A DNA stretch of 64,000 bases. Origin: JAUILH01 sp965230535. Its GTDB lineage: Bacteria > Bacteroidota > Bacteroidia > Flavobacteriales_D > JAUILH01. The DNA is taken from NCBI GenBank assembly GCA_965230535.1, contig OZ246009.1, forward strand, positions 62,001 through 126,000, read 5' to 3'. Of this stretch, positions 55,400 to 64,000 are shown in pieces. The notes below the pieces were generated by a model, which had not been told where the DNA came from, did no database searches, and was given only the letters and a program-made list of their open reading frames with translations. Positions within the stretch are counted from its first letter, which is position 1. Each line of letters opens with the position of its first letter. Position numbers and translations under genes: made by a program.

Positions 55400-56428
55400 A
55401 TGAGAAGTTTTTTATTCATAGCCATGCTTTGTCTTTTGGTCTCTTGTGAGGAAGATGAAGAGGTAACGTATGATATCACCGGAGAATATGGCGAATTGAC
55501 CATTTTCATTCCAACAGAATTTCGTGATCAGGGTATCGAAGACAAGCTGGAAGACAAGCTACTTGTGTCAGTTCCCGGCTTGATGATTGAGGAGAAAAGC
55601 CTCAAACTGAAGTTCATGAAAGAGGATAAGATGAAGGATGTGAGGGATAGAAATCTTCTTGAAATCGACATCAAATCAGACAATAAAACTGAGTTCTTCG
55701 TTAAAAAGCAAAACCCGAAAATCCCGGAACAATACCACATCATTTTAAGAGCCAAGTCACTTGAAGATGCTCTGCAACTTATTGAAGAGAAGGGCAACAC
55801 TGTGGAGCAGGGAGTGAATGCGAGAGAAGACGACCGGACCAAAACATACATTCATAGAAAGCGCAGACCGGAAATTGCCAAAAACATCAAGAAACGCATG
55901 GATGTTCGCATGGTTATTTCCAGAGAGTTCAACCACATGGTGGTCAACAACAAAGATTTTTCATACGTAAAGGGCACCGACCATAAAATTGGTATGAAAG
56001 GAAAAATGTTGCTTCAGAATTTTATGTTCGTTCTGTCCATAGGAGATGACCACACAGAAATGTCAATGGACATGAGCCGTTTGAGCTATATCATTAATCG
56101 TTACATGAGAGACTTTGTAGCTTATGATACAGGCATTGAAGGAGACACAGCTTTTATGCAGATTTCTCCTCCTAAAGACTTTCCTATCAAAACGCAAAAA
56201 GCGACCTACAACAACAAAGAATCACTTGATTTCAGTGGTCACTTTGGGGTTTATAAAACCGATATGAAGCCGGTTCCATTTGGAGGTTATTTCACAGGAA
56301 GAGCCATTCGCGATGAAGCCAAAAACAGAATTGTGGTAGTCATTGGAGCTTGTAACGTGCCTACAGAATTTGGTTATCGTGAGAATCTCCGTTTACTCCA
56401 GGCTATGATCAATACCGTTAAAGTGTAG
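55400..56428 (+). CDS. DUF4837 family lipoprotein
   Basis: 342 residues with a short lipoprotein signal (MRSFLFIAMLCLLVSCEEDEE). The rest has the DUF4837 pattern: two similar halves rich in basic and hydrophobic residues, with MDVRMVISREFNHMVVNN near the middle and GGYFTGRAIRDEAKNRIVVVIGACNVP near the end. The family is restricted to Bacteroidota and its function is unknown. It follows the lytic transglycosylase by nine bases, so a wall-related role is plausible. It is convergent with yicC. Confidence 0.85.
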   Translation: MRSFLFIAMLCLLVSCEEDEEVTYDITGEYGELTIFIPTEFRDQGIEDKLEDKLLVSVPGLMIEEKSLKLKFMKEDKMKDVRDRNLLEIDIKSDNKTEFFVKKQNPKIPEQYHIILRAKSLEDALQLIEEKGNTVEQGVNAREDDRTKTYIHRKRRPEIAKNIKKRMDVRMVISREFNHMVVNNKDFSYVKGTDHKIGMKGKMLLQNFMFVLSIGDDHTEMSMDMSRLSYIINRYMRDFVAYDTGIEGDTAFMQISPPKDFPIKTQKATYNNKESLDFSGHFGVYKTDMKPVPFGGYFTGRAIRDEAKNRIVVVIGACNVPTEFGYRENLRLLQAMINTVKV

Positions 56429-56438
56429 TTCGGTAAAA

Positions 56439-57311
56439 TTAAAGGGCGTTTAACACCTGTTCTTTGATCTTTTCCAGCGCGTCTTTCATTTGCACAACAA
56501 TCTTCTGAATTTCCGCATGGTTCGCTTTAGATCCCAATGTATTGATCTCACGACCCATTTCCTGTGCAATGAAGCCCAGTTTTTTACCATTCCCATCCGG
56601 TCCAACCAAAGTTTCTATAAAGTACTTACAATGGTTACTTAAGCGTACTTTTTCCTCGTTGATGTCGAATTTTTCAATGTAGTAGATCAATTCCTGTTCA
56701 AAACGATTCTGGTCGATATCCGATTTTTGAACAACCTCTTCCAGGTTTTGATGAATCCGGCTTTTAACTTGCTCTATACGGGCGTCTTCATAAGGTGCAA
56801 CCGATTCCAGCAAGGAAGTAATTTTGGCAACGTTTTGCTCAAAGTCGGCTTTTAACGACTGCCCTTCCTGAAGGCGGAAGCTGTCCAGGTTATCTCTTGC
56901 TTCTTCAACCAAAGCTTTTAAACCCTTCCATTCTTCGTCGCTTAAAACAGCACGTTCCGGTTTGAATACATCCGGCATTTTCATGGCCATTGCCAAATGA
57001 TCTTCAGAAGAAACACCATGTTCTTTTTCCAGCTCTTTGATTTCCTTTAAATAGGCTGCAATGAGCGGTTTATTAATGTTCACGCCTTCATTTTGCTCTA
57101 ATACATCAAAATAAACAGAACACTCCACTTTGCCGCGCAAAAGCTTGTTGCCTATGAGCTTTCTGATGTCAATTTCTTTCTCTTTGTAAACAGAAGGGAG
57201 CTTGGCATTGATGTCGAGTCCCTTGCTGTTAACGGACTTTATCTCCACAACTATCTTCTTATTCCCCACAATGGCACTTGCCTTGCCAAATCCTGTCATC
57301 GATTTAATCAT
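56439..57311 (-). CDS. YicC/YloC family endoribonuclease
   Basis: 290 residues. The N-terminus SMTGFGKASA and the C-terminus EMGREINTLGSKANHAEIQKIVVQMKD are diagnostic of YicC. Members have been shown to be endoribonucleases that affect RNA turnover. The middle is helical and Glu-rich, as usual. Its genomic partner gmk is not seen here. It converges on the DUF4837 gene. Confidence 0.93.
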   Translation of the reverse strand: MIKSMTGFGKASAIVGNKKIVVEIKSVNSKGLDINAKLPSVYKEKEIDIRKLIGNKLLRGKVECSVYFDVLEQNEGVNINKPLIAAYLKEIKELEKEHGVSSEDHLAMAMKMPDVFKPERAVLSDEEWKGLKALVEEARDNLDSFRLQEGQSLKADFEQNVAKITSLLESVAPYEDARIEQVKSRIHQNLEEVVQKSDIDQNRFEQELIYYIEKFDINEEKVRLSNHCKYFIETLVGPDGNGKKLGFIAQEMGREINTLGSKANHAEIQKIVVQMKDALEKIKEQVLNAL

Positions 57312-57342
57312 AGTAGCTCAAATTTTTTCTAAAGGTAATGAA

Positions 57343-58263
57343 TCATGCTTTCTTAGCCTCTTTGCTCGTGATATAAACACCAGCTACGATCATTAGGGCG
57401 AATACCGCATGCAGAGGCTCTAAGCTTCCCAGCATATTTCCACCCGTAGATTCATCATGTATCCAGGTGAAAAATAAGGAGAGCAGGGGTTGTAGGTAGA
57501 TGTAACTGCTGGAGACCGCCGGACTTACTGTTTTTAATGCAAAAATGTTCAGGAGGTAGGCAAAGAATGTCACGCAGATGATCACAAAAGCAATTTCCAG
57601 ATAGATGATTCCTGGCATGTTCCAATCCTGGGAGGTGAAATCTGAAAAAGCATAAGGTACAACGAAAGCACTGCCAAATAAGAAGACGTATGATATCACC
57701 GTTAGTGGAGAATATCTCTGCATCAGAGGTTTTACCAAAACCAGATATAAGGCATAACTGGTAGCATTAATTAGAATAAAGAGATCTCCCAAACTGTCTG
57801 CATTAACACTGGTCTTGCCGGAAAAGACACCAGCCCCCAGCAAAACGATCCCCAGAGCTCCAATCAACCCAATAGAAATTCCAATCAGGCGGTTTTTACT
57901 GATCTTTTCCTTGAGCATAAAATAGGATAGAATGACCACTATGATGGGAGTAGTAGGCATAATAATGGAAGCATTGACAGGTGATGTCATGCTCAAACCT
58001 TCAAAAAAGAACAATTGATTGAGAGCCACCCCAAACAAACCACAAAACATGAGTAAAATCAGATCTTTAGACTTCACTTTATCCAAACCAACAAATCGGT
58101 TTAAGATCCAGAATAAAATGAGTGCACCAACCACCCGAGCCATCACAAAAGAAATGGGGTTGAGGTAGGCTGGCATCACGTCTTTGGCCACCACATAGTT
58201 GGCACCATAGATGATGTTAACAGCCAACAGGGCCAGATGAGCTTTAACTAAAGCGTTTTTCAA
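57343..58263 (-). CDS. EamA/DMT-family transporter
   Basis: 306 residues with ten predicted membrane helices in two EamA repeats (the first includes NIIYGANYVVAKDVMP, the second LFILINATSYALYLVLVKPL). Drug/metabolite transporter members export amino acids or metabolites; the substrate is unknown. The TTG start overlaps the stop of the upstream ArsC-like gene by four bases (TTGA), so the two are translationally coupled. Confidence 0.85.
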   Translation of the reverse strand: MKNALVKAHLALLAVNIIYGANYVVAKDVMPAYLNPISFVMARVVGALILFWILNRFVGLDKVKSKDLILLMFCGLFGVALNQLFFFEGLSMTSPVNASIIMPTTPIIVVILSYFMLKEKISKNRLIGISIGLIGALGIVLLGAGVFSGKTSVNADSLGDLFILINATSYALYLVLVKPLMQRYSPLTVISYVFLFGSAFVVPYAFSDFTSQDWNMPGIIYLEIAFVIICVTFFAYLLNIFALKTVSPAVSSSYIYLQPLLSLFFTWIHDESTGGNMLGSLEPLHAVFALMIVAGVYITSKEAKKA

Positions 58264-58610
58264 GAAAGTTCCTCCAGAATAGAAGCCACAACTTTTTTAC
58301 TGTTGCCAACGAAAATCTTGTCGTTTACAAACACAACTGGTCGCTTCAGGAAAGTGTATTCTTTTAAAATCAACTCTTTGTAGTCCTTTTCAGACAGTTC
58401 TTTCTCATGTAGTCCCCAGGCTCTGAATTTCATGGCTCTTCTGGAAAACAATGCTTCATATGACCCTGCCAGATCATGCATTTTTGTTAATTCTACTTCC
58501 GTAATGGGATCCCCCTTAATGTCTCTGTGCTCCCACTGATCGTCAACACCCAGTTCATTCATTATTCTAACACAAGTACTGCAGCTCGGTAAATAAAAAA
58601 TTGTCTTCAT
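58260..58610 (-). CDS. ArsC/Spx-family thioredoxin-fold protein
   Basis: 116 residues. The C-x-x-C motif in LPSCSTCVRIMNELG lies at the N-terminus, and the C-terminus contains the cis-Pro region LKRPVVFVNDKIFVGN, both typical of ArsC/Spx. The arsenate reductase pattern with a single catalytic Cys is not clear, so a YffB/Spx-like role is equally possible. An ATG at 58631 would add seven residues. The ATG at 58610 is preferred because a TAATTTTG promoter box lies seven bases upstream. It is coupled to the EamA transporter. Confidence 0.82.
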   Translation of the reverse strand: MKTIFYLPSCSTCVRIMNELGVDDQWEHRDIKGDPITEVELTKMHDLAGSYEALFSRRAMKFRAWGLHEKELSEKDYKELILKEYTFLKRPVVFVNDKIFVGNSKKVVASILEELS

Positions 58611-58616
58611 AGGACT

Positions 58617-58624
58617 CAAAATTA
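58617..58624 (-). promoter_or_regulatory. Candidate promoter -7 box of the ArsC/Spx-like gene
   Basis: The minus strand reads TAATTTTG, a perfect TAnnTTTG, ending seven bases before the ATG at 58610. As with several array genes, the mRNA would have almost no leader. Confidence 0.45.
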
Positions 58625-58757
58625 AACTCATTTACCGAATTTCTTACCAGCCATTAGATGAAAATCCTATTCAATTGATCTTAAATTAACTAACATTAGA
58701 AAATAACTATGGCCCAAATATTGCATTTTCGCGAGCTGTTAAAATGAACAACACTTT

Positions 58758-60575
58758 ATGAGAACATGGATACTCATTTTATTCCTAACGGGCTTTTCGT
58801 CCGCCAGGGCACAAGATTACCAGGCCATCTTAGATAGTTTGGATAAAAGAATTACGGAGGATCGGATTTCTGATAGCCTGCGCGCCAAACTACTGTACAA
58901 TATGTCGTGGTACAGCTACTATCTGAAAAAACCCATATCTCAAATAACTGATCCCGCAAGACAGTCCTTTGGAATTTCTACAGAGCTTGGTTTGGATACA
59001 CTAGCCTTTAATTCTGCCAAGATGCTCAGCATAGTCTATTCCGATCATAGCAACTATGATTCTGCCTTTTCCACCGCCAATCGCGGGATTTTATACCTGC
59101 ATGATTCGAAACTAAATATTGCGCCTCTGCATATGATTGCGGCCAATGCGCTTACAAGCTTAAATAAACACAATGAAGCTTTGTTGTTTAACAAGCAGGC
59201 AAGGACTTTGTTTGAACTTCAAAAGGATACTACCGGTATTATTTTGTTGTCCAACAGCGAAGGTCAACTGTATACTTCTTTGGGGCGCTACGACATGGCT
59301 TTTAAATTGCTGTACAATGCCATTGAAGATGCTGAGAAATATCGCCCTGAACTGGTAGCCAGTTTATATAACAGTCTGTCAATTACTTACGGTCAAATTG
59401 GGGATGATGAAAAAGCAAAAGCCGGACTGATGGAGTGCATTTATTGGGCTAAGAAAACCGGTAATGAAAAACCTCTTGCAAATGCTTATAACAACATGGC
59501 CATTAGGTTGAGGGAGGATACTCCGGATTCAGCATTTCATTACTATGCTTTGGCGCTTGAGATTTTCGAGCACTTAGGACTTGATTTCCTTCAAAAAAGA
59601 GTGATCTTGAATGTCTGTCAACTCCACATTAATTTGGAGCACTATGAGACAGCGCGAAATATGCTCAAAACCGTTGAAGAAGATGTTTCAAAACCATTGG
59701 CGCCTCAATACTATTATTGCAAAGCCCAGCTAGCCAGAGCGGATAAAAGATATCAGGAAAGTTTGGATTTGGCTCACAAGGGGCTTTCATTTATCGATAA
59801 AACAGAGGAAAATCAACAGGATCTATACTATTTGGTTTATGAGTTGAACAAATTGTATATCGGAGACCTTACGGCTGCACTTGAGGCTTATGAGCAGTAT
59901 ACTAAACTTGCCGAGAAAGATTGGGAAAATACCCAGGCTTTGGCTCAGCAAAAAACTTTGGTAGACCATACGCTTTTAAACAATGATAGAGATGCTTCTC
60001 CAAACACTGAAGAACTGCCTCAAACACAAAATGAAACGGATAAACAAGGTTTGTTTTGGGCTTTGAGCATACCTCTACTCTTAATTCTTGTCCTATTTGT
60101 GTGGTTGATTTTTAATAAGAGAAAGCAAAAGGCCTTGGAGGTAAAGTATGGCAATCTGGAGAAGGAAATCAATCAATTCTCACTGGAGGCATCAAAGAAT
60201 GCGACTTTTTTGGAAGCCCTGAAAAAGGAATTGGTGCAGGCCAAACAACTCCCGTCCAATGAGGTGGCCCCCCATATCAATTCTATCTTAAGTTCGGTAG
60301 ATCAATACACCAGAAGTGATAAAGAAAGAAAGGATTTTCAGGACAGCATAAAAGACATCCCAAGTTCCTTTTTTGCGACACTTAATAAGCAAGCTAAACT
60401 CACACCTTCTGAGCAAAAACTGGCAGCTCTGCTCAAACTCCAATTGAGTTCAAAAGAAATTGCCGTCATCATGAATATCTCGGAGAAAAGTGTGGAGACG
60501 TATCGTTCCAAATTGCGCAAAAAACTCAAAATAGAGAAAACAACGCCATTGACTGTCTATTTTTCAAACATCTGA
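58758..60575 (+). CDS. Membrane-tethered TPR regulator with LuxR/GerE-like HTH
   Basis: 605 residues: signal peptide (MRTWILILFLTGFSSARAQ), TPR-like helical repeats to about 390, membrane helix about 431-452, and a coiled coil about 460-500. The C-terminal helix-turn-helix at about 547-605 reads LTPSEQKLAALLKLQLSSKEIA ... SVETYRSKLRKKL. The build parallels the regulator at 8110-9813 but the TPR part is different. A one-component transmembrane regulator with an outside sensor is the simplest reading. It may control its downstream neighbours (inference). Confidence 0.8.
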   Translation: MRTWILILFLTGFSSARAQDYQAILDSLDKRITEDRISDSLRAKLLYNMSWYSYYLKKPISQITDPARQSFGISTELGLDTLAFNSAKMLSIVYSDHSNYDSAFSTANRGILYLHDSKLNIAPLHMIAANALTSLNKHNEALLFNKQARTLFELQKDTTGIILLSNSEGQLYTSLGRYDMAFKLLYNAIEDAEKYRPELVASLYNSLSITYGQIGDDEKAKAGLMECIYWAKKTGNEKPLANAYNNMAIRLREDTPDSAFHYYALALEIFEHLGLDFLQKRVILNVCQLHINLEHYETARNMLKTVEEDVSKPLAPQYYYCKAQLARADKRYQESLDLAHKGLSFIDKTEENQQDLYYLVYELNKLYIGDLTAALEAYEQYTKLAEKDWENTQALAQQKTLVDHTLLNNDRDASPNTEELPQTQNETDKQGLFWALSIPLLLILVLFVWLIFNKRKQKALEVKYGNLEKEINQFSLEASKNATFLEALKKELVQAKQLPSNEVAPHINSILSSVDQYTRSDKERKDFQDSIKDIPSSFFATLNKQAKLTPSEQKLAALLKLQLSSKEIAVIMNISEKSVETYRSKLRKKLKIEKTTPLTVYFSNI

Positions 60576-60703
60576 AAAACAAGCAAATAAAAACCTTGTC
60601 AAGGTATCATCAAGGTGTTTGTTAAGGTTTTGCCAATGTCTATTTATGGGAATCTGCCCGACTTTTGTAGTGCTTTGTTTCAATAACATATATAGACACA
60701 ATT

Positions 60704-62047
60704 ATGAAAAAAACATTAAGCATATTGAGCTTGTCATTTTTGATTGGAACAAGTCTCAATGCACAAACCAATTTAGATTTTGAAAACTGGTCTGGAAACG
60801 AGCCCAACTCATGGGTTACATTTAACTCCTTTCCTGGAGCACCTCAAACAACTTTTCAGGAAACAACCGATCCGGGACAGGGAAGTTCTTCGGTTCGCCT
60901 CTTAACACAATCGTGCCCAATTTGTGGATCTTTTTTTCTTTCAGATCCGTTACCAGGCCTGGTAATGCAGGAACTGCCATTTACGCAGAAACCAATTTCC
61001 ATGGATTTTATGTACAAATCAAACCCACAAACAGGAGATATGGGAGGTGTATTGATTCAGGTAACTAAATGGAATAATTTAACCCAGGAAAGAGACATAA
61101 TTGGAGAAGGATGGTTTCTTTCACAAGTTCAGGTAACTGATTGGACGAGCGTAAATATTCCGGTTTCTTATGTCTCATCGGACATTCCTGATACGCTTTC
61201 TATTTCGGTTGTTTCAAGTGTTGGGCATTCTTTGCTTCCGGTACCTGGAATTCCAACGCCGGTTCATGGAAGTGAATTCTTTGTAGACGCAATTAACCTT
61301 AATCTGCCTTCTTGCGCAGGGTTCTCAGTAACTGCTACTGGTACAGATGAAACCAGCCTGTTTGCTAATGATGGAACAGCTACCGTAACGCCTTCAGGTG
61401 GTGCCGCTCCATACAGCTATTTATGGAATACAGGAAGCACAAATCCATCAATTTCAAGTTTGCCTCCTGGACTATACAATTGCACAGTAACCGACAATAA
61501 TGGTTGTGTGAAGGTGAGCAATTATTACAATGTTCTGCCAGGTAACTGCAACGGACTTTCTGTATCAATGACAACTACCAATGCGACGACTTTGACATCA
61601 AATGATGGTACGGCGCAAGCTTCAGTTTCGGGCGGAACACCACCTTATACTTATTTGTGGAACAATGGTGCTACAACTGCATCCGTAAGCAACCTTGATG
61701 TTGGAGCTTATGCAGTTCAGGTAATTGATGCCGGTGGAAACTGTGTTCAGTGGGGCTACGGAATTGTGGATGTTGGATCCGGAGGTAATTCGGTTAAAGA
61801 ACTTCCGATTTCAAAAATGATCGATCTTTATCCCAATCCTTCTCAAGGTCAGTTTTCGATAAGCTCTGAGCACGAAATGTCTCAAATTACTTTGACAAAT
61901 GCTGTTGGACAAGTCGTTTACAACGAACCAGTAAATGGAAAATCTACTTTTATTGACATGACGGATCAAGCCAACGGGATCTATATATTATCCGTTGTTA
62001 TTGACGGGCAAACCTATGTTGGTGAACGTCTGATCATTCAACATTAA
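60704..62047 (+). CDS. T9SS-secreted protein with two SprB repeats
   Basis: 447 residues: signal peptide (ending GTSLNAQ) and a carbohydrate-binding-like N-terminal domain (LDFENWSGNEPNSWVTFN ...). Two SprB-type repeats follow (GGAAPYSYLWNTGSTNPSIS and GGTPPYTYLWNNGATTASVS). The last 70 residues are a T9SS type A sorting domain (IDLYPNPSQGQFSISS). SprB repeats occur in gliding adhesins and other surface proteins. It is short compared with SprB itself and is followed by an intrinsic terminator. Confidence 0.87.
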   Translation: MKKTLSILSLSFLIGTSLNAQTNLDFENWSGNEPNSWVTFNSFPGAPQTTFQETTDPGQGSSSVRLLTQSCPICGSFFLSDPLPGLVMQELPFTQKPISMDFMYKSNPQTGDMGGVLIQVTKWNNLTQERDIIGEGWFLSQVQVTDWTSVNIPVSYVSSDIPDTLSISVVSSVGHSLLPVPGIPTPVHGSEFFVDAINLNLPSCAGFSVTATGTDETSLFANDGTATVTPSGGAAPYSYLWNTGSTNPSISSLPPGLYNCTVTDNNGCVKVSNYYNVLPGNCNGLSVSMTTTNATTLTSNDGTAQASVSGGTPPYTYLWNNGATTASVSNLDVGAYAVQVIDAGGNCVQWGYGIVDVGSGGNSVKELPISKMIDLYPNPSQGQFSISSEHEMSQITLTNAVGQVVYNEPVNGKSTFIDMTDQANGIYILSVVIDGQTYVGERLIIQH

Positions 62048-62065
62048 CATTTAATACACAAACGA

Positions 62066-62100
62066 AACAAGCGTCAAACAAAGGCGCTTGTTTTTGTTTG
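62066..62100 (+). terminator. Intrinsic terminator after the SprB-repeat gene
   Basis: AACAAGCG (62066-62073) pairs with CGCTTGTT (62085-62092), followed by a T-rich tract. It begins 19 bases after the stop codon. Confidence 0.8.
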
Positions 62101-62250
62101 AAGCCATGGGAACATCATATAGTCTAAGTTAAATCTACATTTTTCGTGTACACCCTTTTAGGCCAATTTGCTAAGGCAAAACCTTAAAAACTAAACCCGT
62201 TCGCCGAATTTTAAATGGGCTTAGGCGCGAAAATTGTAGATTTATCCCTG

Positions 62251-64000
62251 ATGCGCCAATTTACTTACACATCAATACTGCTTCTGCTTGCGCTTTCTTT
62301 TAATTTGGGTGCGCAGGAAAACCTGGTCCCAAACCCAAGTTTTGAAGAGTTCACTGATTGTCCTAAAGACATTTCTCATAAACTCCAGGCAGGCGATCTC
62401 ATCATTCCTCATTGGTATACACCCAGCAAGGGTTCTCCCGATTACTACAATAGCTGTTCTAAGAGCTATAAATCCAGAACAGGAAAGAACTGGATTGGTG
62501 ACCTGAACCCTGAAAAAGGAGAGGCCTATATTGGTTTACTGGTAGAAGATGAAGTCCGCGAATACATTCAGGTTAAATTAAAATCGCCTCTTAAGGCAGG
62601 ACATGTTTACGACCTGGAAATGCTGATCGGTAGAGCGAGCAATACGACCTCAGCCACAGATAATATTGGTCTTTTATTCACTCACGACAAAATCTTAAAG
62701 AACAGCTATGACAATTTATTTGCACATGCTTCTTTTGAGTTGAGTGATGATGTGGAAGGCGCCTTGATTTCCGGATGGCAGGATTATCATGGAAGCTATA
62801 CAGCTACCGGAGGAGAACAATATCTCACCATTGGAAATTTCTCCGTATCCAAAGAAGTTGAAAAAGTAAAGGGTGGGGAATACCACTACTGCTATTACTT
62901 CTTCGATTTTATTTCTGTAATAGAGAAGTATGATTTTTCCGAACAAATAGATGAGCTCAATACCGTTTTTTATGCAAACGAATTCAGGAATTTGGTTTGG
63001 AATGGCGGATTTGAATACAGCAATAATTGTCGTCAACCGCTGATGGCCCTGCCTATTGAACCAAACACAGAAATTGCACCCTTTTGGCGAACATTAGGTA
63101 CCGGTACACCAGATGTGTTCATGCATTGTGAACAAAGTGATCAATCCGGTAAAAAAACCAAAGAAGATGCCAGCTATACGGGAAAAAATATGGCCGGATT
63201 TATAGCCTATCATGAAGGTGGTGGTGATTTGGGAAAGAACTATTCAGAGTACCTGTTGGGAAGTTTGAAAACGCCTTTGGAGGCAGAAAAAGATTACCAT
63301 ATCAGTTTTAGATTGAGATCATCAGATTTCTCAAGATATGCGGTAGAGAATATTGGCATCAGGTTTTTTAAAGAGGCCCCTTCAAAACTCGATTTTGATG
63401 TCATAGATGAACGCAGCGACATTCCTTATCCTTTTGATCATGAAATATCTTATAAAGATGGCTGGGTAAAAGTGGAAGGGAAGGTTCATGCACAGGGAGG
63501 AGAACAGTGTTTTGCCATTGGTCTGTATGGCGCACCAAACCCAAAAAGATATGATGTGTTTGAATCCGGTCAGTTCAATATCAAAGAACGTTCTGAAGAT
63601 TTGATATTGCCATATGCTTACTACTATGTGGATAATGTGACTGTGAGCGAAGATAGTCTCATGAGTAAAACGCGTTTTGAGGACCATCCGGAAAGCAATT
63701 ATGTGTTTCTGTTGGATCTTGGGAATTCCATGGCCGAAGACGGTAAACTCGACGGAGCCATCAAAAGTATGCAGGAGTTGTTATTACACCTAAAACCTGA
63801 AGACAAAGTGTCTCTGGTTGGCATGAGCAGTAAAGTGAAAATCCTTTTGGAGGAAATTTCGTCTAAGGATTTTGAGAAATTTGATCATGCCATCGATAAC
63901 CTTCACCCAAAAGGCAGTCCACAGCTCAATGACGGTCTAAATACAGGCGCGCAATTGGCCATAGATCTCGAGATTGAAGGCGGCAATAATCATTTTGTTG
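62251..64000 (+). CDS. Secreted protein with duplicated N-terminal domain and VWA domain (3' end outside window)
   Basis: An ATG at 62251 opens a frame that runs to the window edge (583 codons). The signal peptide ends LSFNLGAQ. Two homologous domains of about 220 residues follow, each with an NP/NGGFEE/FEY-type opening, a W..., a TPD/SPD-like loop, and a late LKSPLKAGHVYDL or LKTPLEAEKDYHI segment. From about residue 483 a von Willebrand A domain begins (YVFLLDLGNSMAEDGKLDGA). Its MIDAS reads DLGNS instead of D-x-S-x-S. In Bacteroidota the N-terminal domain type often precedes OmpA or sorting domains; what follows here is unseen. Confidence 0.8.
   Translation, partial: MRQFTYTSILLLLALSFNLGAQENLVPNPSFEEFTDCPKDISHKLQAGDLIIPHWYTPSKGSPDYYNSCSKSYKSRTGKNWIGDLNPEKGEAYIGLLVEDEVREYIQVKLKSPLKAGHVYDLEMLIGRASNTTSATDNIGLLFTHDKILKNSYDNLFAHASFELSDDVEGALISGWQDYHGSYTATGGEQYLTIGNFSVSKEVEKVKGGEYHYCYYFFDFISVIEKYDFSEQIDELNTVFYANEFRNLVWNGGFEYSNNCRQPLMALPIEPNTEIAPFWRTLGTGTPDVFMHCEQSDQSGKKTKEDASYTGKNMAGFIAYHEGGGDLGKNYSEYLLGSLKTPLEAEKDYHISFRLRSSDFSRYAVENIGIRFFKEAPSKLDFDVIDERSDIPYPFDHEISYKDGWVKVEGKVHAQGGEQCFAIGLYGAPNPKRYDVFESGQFNIKERSEDLILPYAYYYVDNVTVSEDSLMSKTRFEDHPESNYVFLLDLGNSMAEDGKLDGAIKSMQELLLHLKPEDKVSLVGMSSKVKILLEEISSKDFEKFDHAIDNLHPKGSPQLNDGLNTGAQLAIDLEIEGGNNHFV

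Overview
The window is a chromosomal piece of a Bacteroidota bacterium, most likely of the Flavobacteriia/Flavobacteriales. The evidence is five secreted proteins with C-terminal type IX secretion (T9SS) sorting domains, promoter boxes of the Bacteroidota type (TAnnTTTG), frequent TTG and GTG start codons, Bacteroidota-specific families (DUF4292, DUF4837, YHYH, SprB repeats), and a split ATP synthase locus without atpD/atpC. I see no tRNA, rRNA, CRISPR array, insertion sequence or prophage.

Layout. 1-9.8 kb: the start of a secreted beta-propeller sensor (minus strand, cut by the window edge), an hrpB helicase and small-molecule kinase pair, two T9SS cargo proteins, and a membrane-tethered TPR/LuxR-type regulator. 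9.8-23.7 kb: the most striking region, six consecutive minus-strand genes with one design: signal peptide, periplasmic TPR array, one membrane helix, coiled coil, cytoplasmic SpoIIE/PP2C phosphatase. The TPR halves differ, while the phosphatase halves are nearly uniform and locally homogenised. aspS lies directly upstream of the array. 25.6-32 kb: bactofilin, AtpZ/AtpI-like proteins and the ATP synthase genes atpB-E-F-H-A-G, ending in a clear terminator. 32-42 kb: a very large NtrY-like histidine kinase overlapping ogt, a methyltransferase, a crotonase, a T9SS cargo protein, a B12-binding-type radical SAM protein, and an isolated C-terminal remnant of a seventh phosphatase. 42.3-58.6 kb: an envelope-biogenesis block (flippase, porin-like barrel, dut, nucleotidyltransferase, TPR lipoprotein, DUF4292 lipoprotein, EnvC-like factor, tatA, gatA, MltD-like transglycosylase, DUF4837 lipoprotein), then yicC, an EamA transporter and an ArsC/Spx-like protein. 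58.7-64 kb: a second TPR/LuxR-type regulator, a SprB-repeat T9SS cargo protein, and a large secreted protein with a duplicated N-terminal domain and a VWA domain, cut by the window edge.

How the genes may work together (inference). The six phosphatases and the two TPR/LuxR-type regulators share one membrane-spanning sensor plan, with outside TPRs and an inside output domain. The output is either PP2C dephosphorylation or DNA binding. No STAS-domain antagonist, anti-sigma kinase or sigma factor lies in the window, so the phosphatase substrates must be encoded elsewhere. Several array promoters sit so close to the start codons that the transcripts would be leaderless or nearly so. Several operon joints use TTG start codons that overlap the upstream stop codon.
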